A DNA stretch of 42,210 nucleotides from CAZCJA01 sp964499015 (GTDB lineage: Bacteria > Elusimicrobiota > Elusimicrobia > F11): contig CAZCJA010000008.1 of the NCBI GenBank assembly GCA_964499015.1, positions 1-42,210 of the forward strand, in the 5' to 3' direction. A program made the translations under genes and the position numbers. Of the stretch, positions 15,834 to 23,234 are shown one piece after another (position 1 is the stretch's first letter; each line of letters opens with the position of its first letter). The notes under the pieces were generated by a model. That model worked only from the letters and a program-made list of their open reading frames with translations. It was not told where the DNA came from and did no database searches.

Positions 15834-16919
15834 TCAATTTCTTACATTCAGCAGGCGATGCCTTTGTATTTCCAAGGCAATCCAATACGCCGCCTGACGC
15901 AATCCACGTGCATTAAAGTGCTGCAAATCCGTTTGATACAACGCATGACGGCTGGCCGGCGTTTGATACCAGGCCGTGATGGGCCGAACCAGGTTTAAAT
16001 GCGGCACGCCGCGGTTCGCCGCCCATTCGTCCCACCAGTCAGAGAAATTGTCCTGTTTTGGCTCAAACGAGGAGGGCTTGAGCGGAAACATGGCCCGCCG
16101 CGGAATTAACACGACGATAAGCGGTATTGATTTTTCACGGCAGAGCGCGTGAATTTCATCCAGATTCTGGCGGGTTACATGCCAATATTTTTCCCAGCGC
16201 GCCGCATCGTCTTGATAGGCCCGGCCGTTGTAATCCTGTTTTTCTAGCAGCGTCACTCCGGGATAATGCGCGCGTCGCTCGGCGCTCCACATAAACCAAA
16301 TCTCCGTTGCAAAACCGCGCACATACTGGGCGATGGATGAATAATTCCAACCGGCATCCACGCCTCTCCACCACGTCCGGGCGAGGTAAAAATTTTTATT
16401 CGTTAATAATCCGATGTCATCGTGGATATCATTCATAAACATGGCGACGACAACAACGTCGGGGTCATAAGGAAGAAGGGCGCGCAGCCAATACTTATAC
16501 TGCCCGGGCGAAGCGCCCCCGATGCCGCAGTTAAAAACTTCGATCGTCATTTTTGATTCGAGTTGGAGATATGATTTTAGGTGAGCCGGAATGGTCTCGT
16601 TCTGCTGTTCCCCAAACCCTTCTATAAACGAGTCGCCGAGAACGAAAACCCGCGTTGTGCCGGCGGCCTTTCTCTGGGTGTAATCACGATCGCGAAAGCC
16701 GATGCTGTTTGTCTGATAGTGGCGATTGAGACGGTAAAAATGGAGATTCGGCTTAAACTGGTAAACGCGCGACGGACGCGGCACAACATGTTGCGTGCTA
16801 TGACGCGGCCGGTCATAAGGAAGAAATGCGCCCAGCAGAAGATCGATGACCGCGATAATGGCTATGATAATAGTCACAGTCAGACCATAAAAAACGCTTC
16901 GCCTATTCACGGATTTCAT
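15834..16919 (-). CDS. Membrane-anchored SGNH/GDSL-family hydrolase
   Basis: 361 aa with one N-terminal membrane segment (about 10-33), so the catalytic domain should face the periplasm. SGNH blocks are visible: VLGDSFIEGFG with Ser97 (block I), GIGGASPGQ (block II Gly), AMFMNDIHDD (block III Asn) and DLQHF with D331 and H334 (block V). Such enzymes remove or transfer acetyl or other acyl groups on glycans or lipids. It is the only minus-strand gene among the plus-strand envelope genes. Upstream lies a 188-bp gap with an inverted repeat. The substrate cannot be read from the sequence. Confidence 0.83.
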   Translation of the reverse strand: MKSVNRRSVFYGLTVTIIIAIIAVIDLLLGAFLPYDRPRHSTQHVVPRPSRVYQFKPNLHFYRLNRHYQTNSIGFRDRDYTQRKAAGTTRVFVLGDSFIEGFGEQQNETIPAHLKSYLQLESKMTIEVFNCGIGGASPGQYKYWLRALLPYDPDVVVVAMFMNDIHDDIGLLTNKNFYLARTWWRGVDAGWNYSSIAQYVRGFATEIWFMWSAERRAHYPGVTLLEKQDYNGRAYQDDAARWEKYWHVTRQNLDEIHALCREKSIPLIVVLIPRRAMFPLKPSSFEPKQDNFSDWWDEWAANRGVPHLNLVRPITAWYQTPASRHALYQTDLQHFNARGLRQAAYWIALEIQRHRLLNVRN

Positions 16920-17107
16920 GGTAACAGTCGCCGGGGCTATCTCGTCAACTTAAATATTCATGAATTTCATACACGATTCCTGAAATTCACAGTCAACTTC
17001 ATGTTTTTTCACGCCTCGCACAATCCCCCCTAAAAATAGACCCGTTTTTTGTGTGAATAATTGGTGACAGCCTTGATTTTCAATGCTTTTGCCCTCAAAC
17101 TTAAAAC
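16920..17107. other. Divergent intergenic region, largest gap in the window
   Basis: 188 bp between the divergent SGNH and barrel genes, clearly AT-richer than the flanks. It contains the nested repeats described separately and a plus-strand stretch TTGATT (near 17073) that might be a -35 box, without a convincing -10. No Shine-Dalgarno sequence precedes the ATG at 17108. No small gene is evident. Confidence 0.5.
16944..16999. repeat. Nested inverted and direct repeats, possible operator
   Basis: A perfect 9-bp inverted repeat, TGAATTTCA (16961-16969) and TGAAATTCA (16981-16989), is separated by 11 bp. It is flanked by two copies of GTCAACTT (16944-16951 and 16992-16999). The block lies between two divergent genes, 25 bp upstream of the SGNH start. 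This symmetry is typical of a dimeric regulator's binding site, but no regulator is encoded nearby. Confidence 0.45.
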
Positions 17108-18655
17108 ATGAAGTCTACAGCAGGATCAAAGTTTACTTCCCTGGTATTGCTCGGCTTCTTATTTATTTCCCCCCTGCTGGCGTCGTTTGAACCTCTCCCC
17201 AAAGGCGCTCGTGCGGCCGGTATGGCCGAGGCCTATTCAGCAATCGTGGACGATGTATACTCGCTCTACTACAACCCCGCCGGCGTCCTGCAGGTCAGCC
17301 GCCCGGAAATCGGTTCGTACTATTCGCGCTTGTTCATGGGCCTCACCGACAATTCCTCGATCAATCACACGTTTCTTGCCTACGCACAGCCGCTCGGCAA
17401 AAATGGCCGCAGCGGCGGCATTGGCGCCAGCTACTTCGCTTTGGACTTGCCTGGCCTCTACAAAGAAGAAGCCTATGGAATCACCTACGGCCGCGAATTC
17501 CGCCACACGCTGAATGTCGGCGGCAGCTTGCGCATATTGCGTAAACAAATCGGCTCCGACGAATACACCGCCAACGCCATCAACCCGGTCACCGGCGGCG
17601 CCACCGGTTCGCCGGATCCGCTCTTGGCCAAAGGCACCTCGAAATCCGGATATGGCTTGGATCTCGGTGTGCAATACCGTTTAAGCCGCGCGTACGCGCT
17701 CGGTGCGGCGCTGCGCAACTTGAACGCCCCCAACTTGGCTCTCAGCGGCGGAAGCGATAAAGCGCCCGCGGTTTTGTCGATGGCGATCGCGCGCCGCTTG
17801 CGCACCGGCTCGCTGAACGCCGAATTCACCAACTGGAAATCGGCCAAGAACAACACCCGCCTTTCGCTCGGCGGCGAAAGCTGGTTTAAGAACGGTTTCG
17901 GTTTCCGCGCCGGCGGCGGTTTCGGCTCCAACAACTACTCGACCCTTTCGATGGGCGCTTCGTACCGCATGGAATCGTTCCAACTCGATTACGCGTTCAT
18001 TTTCCCGCTGCAGGGCGTCCAGGGCACGCTCGGAACCCAGCAAGTTTCCCTGACCGTCCGCTTCGGCAAAGCGCCGGTCGACCCGCTTGAACAACAGCTG
18101 ATGCAGGAGAAAGAAGAACGCATCCGCGCCGAGACCGAAGCGCGTTATGCCAAGGCCGAGCGCGACCGCTTGAAGGCTCAGCTTTACGCACTCACGGAAG
18201 AGAAGTCCAAAGCGGAGCGCCAGAATGAAGAATCGGCCGCCCGCAAAGCGCTGGAAGAAGTCCAACAGCAGAAGGCCCGCGATGAACGCAACGCGGTGCG
18301 CGGCGAGGAACGCGCCGTCTTGAACGATTACACGGAAGCGTTGACCGATTACAACACGAAAGTCCGCACGGGCATCAGCATGAGCGAAAAACGCGCCCTC
18401 TTGGAGAAGATCCTCTCGCGCTTCAAAGACACGGTAGACACCTCGATCGTGAACCGCGAATTGAAGAGCTTGATCGTCGAAGAGTCCCGCGCCAAGAAAG
18501 ACTTTGAACAGTCGATGAGCTTCTACCAGCGCCTCGTGCAGCAGGGCGCCAGCGTCGACGACCGCCGCGGCATGCTCAGCCGCATCATCCAGAAATACAA
18601 AGGGACCGGCATCGATATCCGTCAGGCGGAAGACGAAATGAAGGCGCTGAAATAA
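17108..18655 (+). CDS. PorV-like outer-membrane barrel fused to a periplasmic coiled coil and tandem repeat
   Basis: 515 aa. A signal peptide is followed by FEPLPKGARAAGMAEAYSAIVDDV and LYYNPAGVLQV, the PorV/UPF0164 opening. A beta-rich barrel runs to about residue 318 (ending VSLTVRFGKAP). From about 325 to 405 the chain is highly charged (QEKEERIRAETEARYAKAER and onward) and should form a coiled coil. The last about 110 residues contain two similar units of about 48 residues: one around YTEALTDYNTKVRTGISMSE with ALLEKILSRFKDTV, the other around FEQSMSFYQRLVQQGASVDD with GMLSRIIQKYKGTG. A barrel anchored through a coiled coil could bridge toward peptidoglycan or the inner membrane. I know no named family with this exact layout. 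Confidence 0.82.
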   Translation: MKSTAGSKFTSLVLLGFLFISPLLASFEPLPKGARAAGMAEAYSAIVDDVYSLYYNPAGVLQVSRPEIGSYYSRLFMGLTDNSSINHTFLAYAQPLGKNGRSGGIGASYFALDLPGLYKEEAYGITYGREFRHTLNVGGSLRILRKQIGSDEYTANAINPVTGGATGSPDPLLAKGTSKSGYGLDLGVQYRLSRAYALGAALRNLNAPNLALSGGSDKAPAVLSMAIARRLRTGSLNAEFTNWKSAKNNTRLSLGGESWFKNGFGFRAGGGFGSNNYSTLSMGASYRMESFQLDYAFIFPLQGVQGTLGTQQVSLTVRFGKAPVDPLEQQLMQEKEERIRAETEARYAKAERDRLKAQLYALTEEKSKAERQNEESAARKALEEVQQQKARDERNAVRGEERAVLNDYTEALTDYNTKVRTGISMSEKRALLEKILSRFKDTVDTSIVNRELKSLIVEESRAKKDFEQSMSFYQRLVQQGASVDDRRGMLSRIIQKYKGTGIDIRQAEDEMKALK

Positions 18656-18657
18656 GT

Positions 18658-18663
18658 GATAAT
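18658..18663 (+). promoter_or_regulatory. Candidate -10 box for the stand-alone C-terminal-domain gene
   Basis: GATAAT lies 6 nt before the ATG at 18670 and just after the stop codon of the barrel gene. No Shine-Dalgarno sequence is present. A clear -35 box is missing, so this is tentative; read-through from the upstream gene is equally possible. Confidence 0.3.
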
Positions 18664-18669
18664 GCGCGT

Positions 18670-19068
18670 ATGAAGCGATCACTAACCATAAAGCGTCTTC
18701 TTCTGGGATTGGCCGCCGGCGGCATGCTCGTTTGGGTGCAGCAAAGCCAGGGCGCGACGTCCCAGTCCCTCGGTGGAATTAATTTAACGGACGTATCACC
18801 GCGCATCGCAACGCCGAATGGGGATTCTTTGAACGACGTGATCTTCTTCCGGTTCGACGATGTTCTATCCGGGCTGCCGCTGCAAAGCGCCGTTTTTGAT
18901 GTTCACGGGGCCAAAATCGCAGGTCTGCGCATCAATCCGACCGATGACAGACTCTTGATGTGGGACGCCAAGGACGAAAATGGAAACATTATGCCCGCGG
19001 GCATTTATGTGTACATGATCGAAATCGGCAAGAACCGGGCGACTGGCACCGTGGTCGTCGCCAGATAA
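18670..19068 (+). CDS. Secreted stand-alone FlgD-Ig/gliding-type C-terminal domain protein
   Basis: 132 aa: a signal peptide (basic start MKRSLTIKR, cleavage near SQG-A) and then almost nothing but one domain. Its sequence DVSPRIATPNGDSLNDVIFF, SAVFDVHGAKIAGL, LMWDAKDENGNIMPAGIYVYMIE and final GTVVVAR follows the TPNGDGxND...GxYxY pattern of gliding-motility (type B) sorting domains. Normally such a domain ends a large cargo protein; here it is the whole protein. It sits 14 bp after the barrel gene and 7 bp before the Omp85 gene. It might be a carrier, plug or adaptor for the neighbouring barrels, or a relic of a lost cargo. Confidence 0.8.
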   Translation: MKRSLTIKRLLLGLAAGGMLVWVQQSQGATSQSLGGINLTDVSPRIATPNGDSLNDVIFFRFDDVLSGLPLQSAVFDVHGAKIAGLRINPTDDRLLMWDAKDENGNIMPAGIYVYMIEIGKNRATGTVVVAR

Positions 19069-19075
19069 CCACTGC

Positions 19076-20665
19076 TTGAAGCGATTCCTTTCTCTGAGCG
19101 GCCTGGGGTTCTTCCTTATTGCCGCTGCGACCGCCGCTCCCAAAGACAGCCCTATCATTTCCCGCATTACCATTCGCGGAACGGACATTTTCGATTTGGA
19201 CACCAAATCGTACTTAAAGAAATTCCCCTACACCTGGATCAACACCCTCCACATCCAAACCAAACAAGAAGTAATCGAGCGTGAGCTCCTGTTTAAAGTC
19301 GGCGACCCCATCGATGAGTTCCTTCTGCAGGAAACGGAACGCAATTTGCGCGCGTTGTCATTCATCCAGTCCGCGCGCGTTACTCAGTTTCCCCAGCGTG
19401 ACGGCAGCGTCGTCGTTGTCGTCTACGTCAGCGACTCCTGGACCACGGAACCGCAACTTAACCTGGGTGGACAAAACCGCGTGGACAGTCTGGAAGTGGG
19501 TTTGCGTGAAAAAAATCTGTTCGGCTTGGGCAAACGATTTGAAGTTCTCTACAACAAAAGTCCGGACAACATCGAACGCACCTACCAGTACACCGATCCG
19601 CGGCTTTTGGGCAGCCGCTGGCAGATGAACACGGAGTACATCAGCGAGACCGACGGAGAAACCCGTCTACTTTCCCTGAACCATCCGTTCTTCTCGGCCG
19701 ACACGCCCTGGGCCGTGTCCATGTCGCATGAGCACATCGAGGAAGCGATCGGTGATTTTCAAAATAACGTAAAAGTCTCCGAATTCAAACAAACCAAGGA
19801 AGCCCACCAAATCGGCGCCGCCACGAAAATAGGCAAAAGCCGCAAACTGGTCAAGCACGCGGGGCTACGCTACCGCAAAGACACCGCGCATTTCGGGCCG
19901 ACCGATAAAACACTACGTCCGCTTCCCGACGAACAACCCAACCGGCAGACGATTTTCCTCGACTTGGAAGCGATTCGGACACGGTTCGTCAAACTCGACC
20001 GCGTGGAGAAAATGACCCGCGTTGAAGACTTCAACTTGGGACCGGTGATCAACATGTCCCCCGGCTTTTCACCGCGCGCGCTCACCGGCCATGAGGACAC
20101 GGACGTTTTCAGCGCCGCTCTGGAGAAGCGCTTTCTCTCCGACCGCACCAACCTTTATGTCACCCGCTATGCCTACTCCGGACGGAAGGTGTTCAACAAC
20201 GGTGAGAATATAATCAACTCATTTTTGTTCCGCTATTACCACCGCGATTTGCCCATGCAAACGCTGCTTTTCAACACGCGCGCCGATTGGGGCCATCAGC
20301 TTGACCCGGACAGTCAATTGATTTTGGGCGGCGAGAACGGCATGCGCGCTTACGAAGAGGACCAGTTTGTCGGCGATCGCAGTTGGGTTTTGAACATCGA
20401 AGACCGTTTCTTTTTCCTGGATGATTTCCTGAACCTGGTTTCGGTGGGAGCCGCTGTTTTCTACGACGTGGGCGGGGCGTGGCAGCGCGGCACGAAAATA
20501 TCGTCGGACCAGTTGCATAATTCCATCGGCGCCGGCTTGCGCTTGGGCCTCACCAAATCATCCAACGAAGTGATCCTGCGTATCGACGTTTCGTATCGCC
20601 TGGAAACGGTGCCGACGGACAGCAACCGCATCGTCGTCAGCTTCGGTACCGGCCAAGCGTTTTAA
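19076..20665 (+). CDS. Omp85-family outer-membrane protein (POTRA plus barrel), TTG start
   Basis: 529 aa. The TTG at 19076 is chosen because it directly opens a good signal peptide (MKRFLSLSGLGFFLIAAATA-A), and no ATG or GTG is available nearby. One or two POTRA-like segments (about 27-105) show ELLFKVGDPIDEFLLQETER, LRALSFIQSARV and VVVVVYVSD. From about 110 the sequence is a large barrel starting GLREKNLFGLGKRFEVLY. LGGENGMRAYEEDQF matches the conserved Omp85 loop that usually reads RGY. It ends in F after a final strand, as outer-membrane proteins do. It is shorter than BamA (fewer POTRA repeats), so it is more likely a specialised two-partner- or TamA-like protein. Position after the sorting-domain gene suggests shared function. 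Confidence 0.85.
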   Translation: MKRFLSLSGLGFFLIAAATAAPKDSPIISRITIRGTDIFDLDTKSYLKKFPYTWINTLHIQTKQEVIERELLFKVGDPIDEFLLQETERNLRALSFIQSARVTQFPQRDGSVVVVVYVSDSWTTEPQLNLGGQNRVDSLEVGLREKNLFGLGKRFEVLYNKSPDNIERTYQYTDPRLLGSRWQMNTEYISETDGETRLLSLNHPFFSADTPWAVSMSHEHIEEAIGDFQNNVKVSEFKQTKEAHQIGAATKIGKSRKLVKHAGLRYRKDTAHFGPTDKTLRPLPDEQPNRQTIFLDLEAIRTRFVKLDRVEKMTRVEDFNLGPVINMSPGFSPRALTGHEDTDVFSAALEKRFLSDRTNLYVTRYAYSGRKVFNNGENIINSFLFRYYHRDLPMQTLLFNTRADWGHQLDPDSQLILGGENGMRAYEEDQFVGDRSWVLNIEDRFFFLDDFLNLVSVGAAVFYDVGGAWQRGTKISSDQLHNSIGAGLRLGLTKSSNEVILRIDVSYRLETVPTDSNRIVVSFGTGQAF

Positions 20666-20680
20666 ACGCCAAGCGTTTTA
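20652..20680. repeat. 13-bp direct duplication across two convergent stop codons
   Basis: GCCAAGCGTTTTA occurs at 20652-20664 and again at 20668-20680, spanning the stop codons of the plus-strand Omp85 gene and the minus-strand peptidase gene. GCGTTT-T-AAACGC within it is a small palindrome. There is no long U-tract, so terminator function is doubtful. Confidence 0.5.
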
Positions 20681-21520
20681 GAAGCCCAGCGTCCCCTTCC
20701 ACACCGCGTACAGCTCATCCAGCGAACGGAATTTCCCAGGATAGGCGGCCATCAGCGCCTGGTCGGCCGGTAGCCCGTTCTTTAATTCCTTAAGAAACAG
20801 AGAAAAATTAAACGCTCCGCCATTTTTAATCAGATAGGTCGTGAAATCGGCGACCGTCGAATACCACAAACGCACCGCGCGATCTTTTTCGGAATACGGC
20901 TTAAAAGAGAGAATATCGTCGAGCGGCATGAGCGGCGGCTCCGCTCTCAGGCGCCCGCGCCAATCGCTTTGAACGTCGTCAAAACGACGGCGTGGCTCGA
21001 AATGCGCGTCGATGTACATGGCCAAACCTTCGTTTAACCAGCGATGTTTGTTCCCTTCTTCGCCCATGAACTCGCCAAAAATAATATGCGTGATCTCGTG
21101 CGCAAGAACCGAATCAACATCTCCCTGTTCAAACGTGAAAACGCCGCGCCCAAATTTCATGCCGCCCGACCATTCCGGCTGGTCCGTTTTGTCGCGAAAC
21201 TCCTGCTGACTGCGGTAAATCACGATGCGATAGTTTTCTTCAGGCTTGAACGAATAGAGAGCGGTCTGATTGGTGACTTCGGAGAAAATCTTTTCCACGA
21301 CTTGGGCTTTTTCCTGAACGATCGAGCCGTAGCCTTCGATGGTGAAATGCAGCGTGGTGAGCGGCAGGCCACTGCCCGCATCGGGACCGGGGATGGATTT
21401 ATACGTGGGTTTCTGCGTGACGGGGTTCTGCGGCATTTCCGACATGTCGAGCGGCACAAAATTGGCGCACGCCGGAAATAAACAGGCGAACAAAACGATT
21501 GCCAGCGCGGGCCGCATCAA
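20678..21520 (-). CDS. Exported gluzincin-type peptidase (peptidase MA-like)
   Basis: 280 aa. An N-terminal signal ends near FPACAN, where Cys18 could make it a lipoprotein although the lipobox is imperfect. HEITHIIF gives H141, E142 and H145, and WLNEGLAMY about 20 residues later gives Glu164, the standard gluzincin third ligand. The N-terminal part (TLHFTIEGYGSIVQEKA) also resembles peptidase MA-like proteins. It is the last gene of a metF-clpS-peptidase run with 4-bp overlaps, and is convergent with the Omp85 gene. Probable envelope location; substrate unknown. Confidence 0.82.
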   Translation of the reverse strand: MMRPALAIVLFACLFPACANFVPLDMSEMPQNPVTQKPTYKSIPGPDAGSGLPLTTLHFTIEGYGSIVQEKAQVVEKIFSEVTNQTALYSFKPEENYRIVIYRSQQEFRDKTDQPEWSGGMKFGRGVFTFEQGDVDSVLAHEITHIIFGEFMGEEGNKHRWLNEGLAMYIDAHFEPRRRFDDVQSDWRGRLRAEPPLMPLDDILSFKPYSEKDRAVRLWYSTVADFTTYLIKNGGAFNFSLFLKELKNGLPADQALMAAYPGKFRSLDELYAVWKGTLGF

Positions 21521-21798
21521 CGTTCGACGAGGGTTTTGAGCTTGATGTCTTCGAGAACCATCGCCACCGCTTCGCAGCGCTCCACAGGCCCCATGTAAAC
21601 GATCGCGCTGCCGGTGTAATGGACCACGTTCGCCAGCGTCATGCCGCGGCCGTAGGTGCAGCCGGTGGCTTTGACCAACTGACGAGCCACTTCGTCAAAG
21701 GTATGGACCTCGTCGTTGAAAAGAATGGTCCGCGCTTCGAAACGGCTCGACGTCTCTTCACGGGATTGGGCGCGTTTAAGCGTGGCCCCTTTGCTCAT
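21517..21798 (-). CDS. clpS: ClpS-like adaptor of the Clp protease
   Basis: 93 aa. FNDEVHTFDEVARQL, VVHYTGSAIVYMGPVERCEAVAMVLEDIKL match the ClpS core, which presents N-end-rule substrates to ClpA or ClpC. ND in FNDE and His in VHYTGSA are the usual substrate-pocket and helix positions. The first about 20 residues are a flexible tail, as in the family. It lies between metF and the gluzincin gene with ATGA overlaps on both sides; no clp ATPase is in the window. Divergence from E. coli ClpS is moderate, hence the confidence. Confidence 0.8.
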   Translation of the reverse strand: MSKGATLKRAQSREETSSRFEARTILFNDEVHTFDEVARQLVKATGCTYGRGMTLANVVHYTGSAIVYMGPVERCEAVAMVLEDIKLKTLVER

Positions 21799-22673
21799 TT
21801 AATCACGCTCTTCATTTTTAAATTCTTAAAGATCTCCACGGTCGCGTGCGACTTGTTTAGCGTGTAGAAATGGATTCCCGGCGCGCCTTTTTGCAGCAGG
21901 TCAAGGCACTGTGCGGTGGCGTGCTCGATTCCCGTACGGATCACCGCCTCTTTATTATCGGCGCAGGCGTCCAACTTGGCCAAGAGCGGGCCGGGCAGCG
22001 ACGCCCCGCACATCGTGGTGAACCGTTTAATTTGGTCCGCGTCCGTCACCGGCATGATTCCGGCCACGACCGGAACCGTGATGCCCAGCTTGCGCACGCG
22101 CTCGACGAACGAGAAATAATCGGCGTTGTTAAAAAAAAGCTGGGTGACGATAAAGTCCGCGCCCGCGTCGACTTTTTCCTTCAGGTGCTTCAAGTCGGCC
22201 TCAAGCGACGGCGCCTCCAAATGCTTCTCCGGATAACCGGCGACGCCGACCCCAAATTTAAAACGTTTGCGGATGAGCCGCACCAAATCCGCCGCGTAGC
22301 GATAGCCATCCAGCGCGGGAACGAAACTCGTTTGGCCTTTGGGCGGGTCGCCGCGCAGCGCCAAAATATTGTCCACACCCGCTTTTTCCAGTTCTTCCAA
22401 GACGGAAATAAGCTCTTTTTCCGAATGGCCGACGCAGGTTAAGTGCGCGACCGCTTCGATGCCGGTTTCTTTTTTAATGCGGGTGACGAGTTGGACGGTT
22501 TTCTGCCGCGTGCTGCCGCCGGCGCCATAGGTCATGGAGACGTAGGACGGCTTCAGCTCTTTGAGTTGGCTGATTGTGTTTAAGAGAGACGTTAAACCTT
22601 CATCGGTTTTCGGCGGAAAAAACTCAAACGAGAACAGCGGCCGTCCGGTGGAGAAGAGTTGGGGCACTTTCAT
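21795..22673 (-). CDS. metF: Methylenetetrahydrofolate reductase
   Basis: 292-aa flavoprotein of one-carbon metabolism, reducing 5,10-methylene-THF to 5-methyl-THF for methionine synthesis. Family features are FSFEFFPPKTDEG near the start, VSMTYGAGGSTR, HLTCVGHS, NILALRGDPP, GVAGYPEKH, ADFIVTQLFFNN and GIHFYTLNKS at the C-terminus. The start at 22673 is chosen because the family begins a few residues before PLFSFEFFPPKT; an upstream extension would run through the divergent NUDIX gene. A TAAAAT box lies 8 nt upstream with no ribosome-binding site. It overlaps clpS by 4 bp. Confidence 0.96.
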   Translation of the reverse strand: MKVPQLFSTGRPLFSFEFFPPKTDEGLTSLLNTISQLKELKPSYVSMTYGAGGSTRQKTVQLVTRIKKETGIEAVAHLTCVGHSEKELISVLEELEKAGVDNILALRGDPPKGQTSFVPALDGYRYAADLVRLIRKRFKFGVGVAGYPEKHLEAPSLEADLKHLKEKVDAGADFIVTQLFFNNADYFSFVERVRKLGITVPVVAGIMPVTDADQIKRFTTMCGASLPGPLLAKLDACADNKEAVIRTGIEHATAQCLDLLQKGAPGIHFYTLNKSHATVEIFKNLKMKSVIK

Positions 22674-22681
22674 GTGGCGGG

Positions 22682-22702
22682 ATTTTACAAAACGGGTACA
22701 AT
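22682..22702. promoter_or_regulatory. Back-to-back -10 boxes in a 39-bp divergent intergenic region
   Basis: Only 39 bp (22674-22712) separate the metF and NUDIX start codons. On the minus strand TAAAAT (22687-22682) is 8 nt before the metF ATG. On the plus strand TACAAT (22697-22702) is 10 nt before the NUDIX ATG. Neither gene has a Shine-Dalgarno sequence. The two promoters would have to overlap the opposite gene's start, so they may compete. Clear -35 boxes were not found. Confidence 0.45.
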
Positions 22703-22712
22703 CGCAGGCTCG

Positions 22713-23234
22713 ATGAAACTCAAAGAAAAATTCATCCGCAACCTCAAGCACGTCGCCGGCAAGGCCGTCCATTTCCGCATCGATGAGGTGCGCCTGCCCA
22801 ACGGCAAGCGCGCGTCGCGCGAATATCTCGACCATCCGGGGGCGGTCGCGGTGTTGGCCTTCCCTTCCCCCGGCAAGATTCTCATGGTCAAGCAGTTCCG
22901 CCATCCGGTGCGAGAAGTGACCTGGGAAATTCCCGCGGGCAAACTGGCCAAGGGCGAAAATCCGCTGGCGTGCGTGAAGCGGGAGCTCGAAGAGGAGACG
23001 GGATTTAAAGCGGGCCGCATTAAAAGGTTGATTTCGTTTTGGCCGACGGCCGCTTTCGCCAACGAAGTGATCCACATTTATATCGCCACGAAGCTGACGA
23101 AAGGCGTTTTCAATCCGGATGAAGACGAGTTTTTGGGCTGTGAGGTGTGGCCGGTGGCGAAGGCGCTGCGCGCTATCCGCAGCGGAAAGATAAAAGATTC
23201 GAAAACGCTTATCGCTGTGCTGGCGGTTCGTTAG
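22713..23234 (+). CDS. NUDIX hydrolase, ADP-ribose pyrophosphatase-like
   Basis: 173 aa from the ATG at 22713. The NUDIX box begins G-KLAKG-E and continues to REL-EEETGF, a perfect GX5EX7REUXEEXGU pattern at about residues 76-98. HPGAVAVLAF and the preceding VRLPNGKRASREYLDHPG strand are typical of NudF-type ADP-ribose pyrophosphatases, which split ADP-ribose into AMP and ribose-5-phosphate. WPTAAFANEVIHIYIA after the box also fits that subfamily. Its 3' end overlaps the convergent acetyltransferase by 26 bp. Substrate is inferred from subfamily resemblance. Confidence 0.87.
   Translation: MKLKEKFIRNLKHVAGKAVHFRIDEVRLPNGKRASREYLDHPGAVAVLAFPSPGKILMVKQFRHPVREVTWEIPAGKLAKGENPLACVKRELEEETGFKAGRIKRLISFWPTAAFANEVIHIYIATKLTKGVFNPDEDEFLGCEVWPVAKALRAIRSGKIKDSKTLIAVLAVR

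Noticed and set aside
17681..18682. Minus-strand frame of 333 codons
   Set aside because: It is antisense to the barrel-coiled-coil gene, with low-complexity alanine/phenylalanine composition typical of shadow frames.
20652..20680. Bidirectional rho-independent terminator
   Set aside because: The palindrome is only 6 bp per arm with a 1-nt loop and no proper T-tract.
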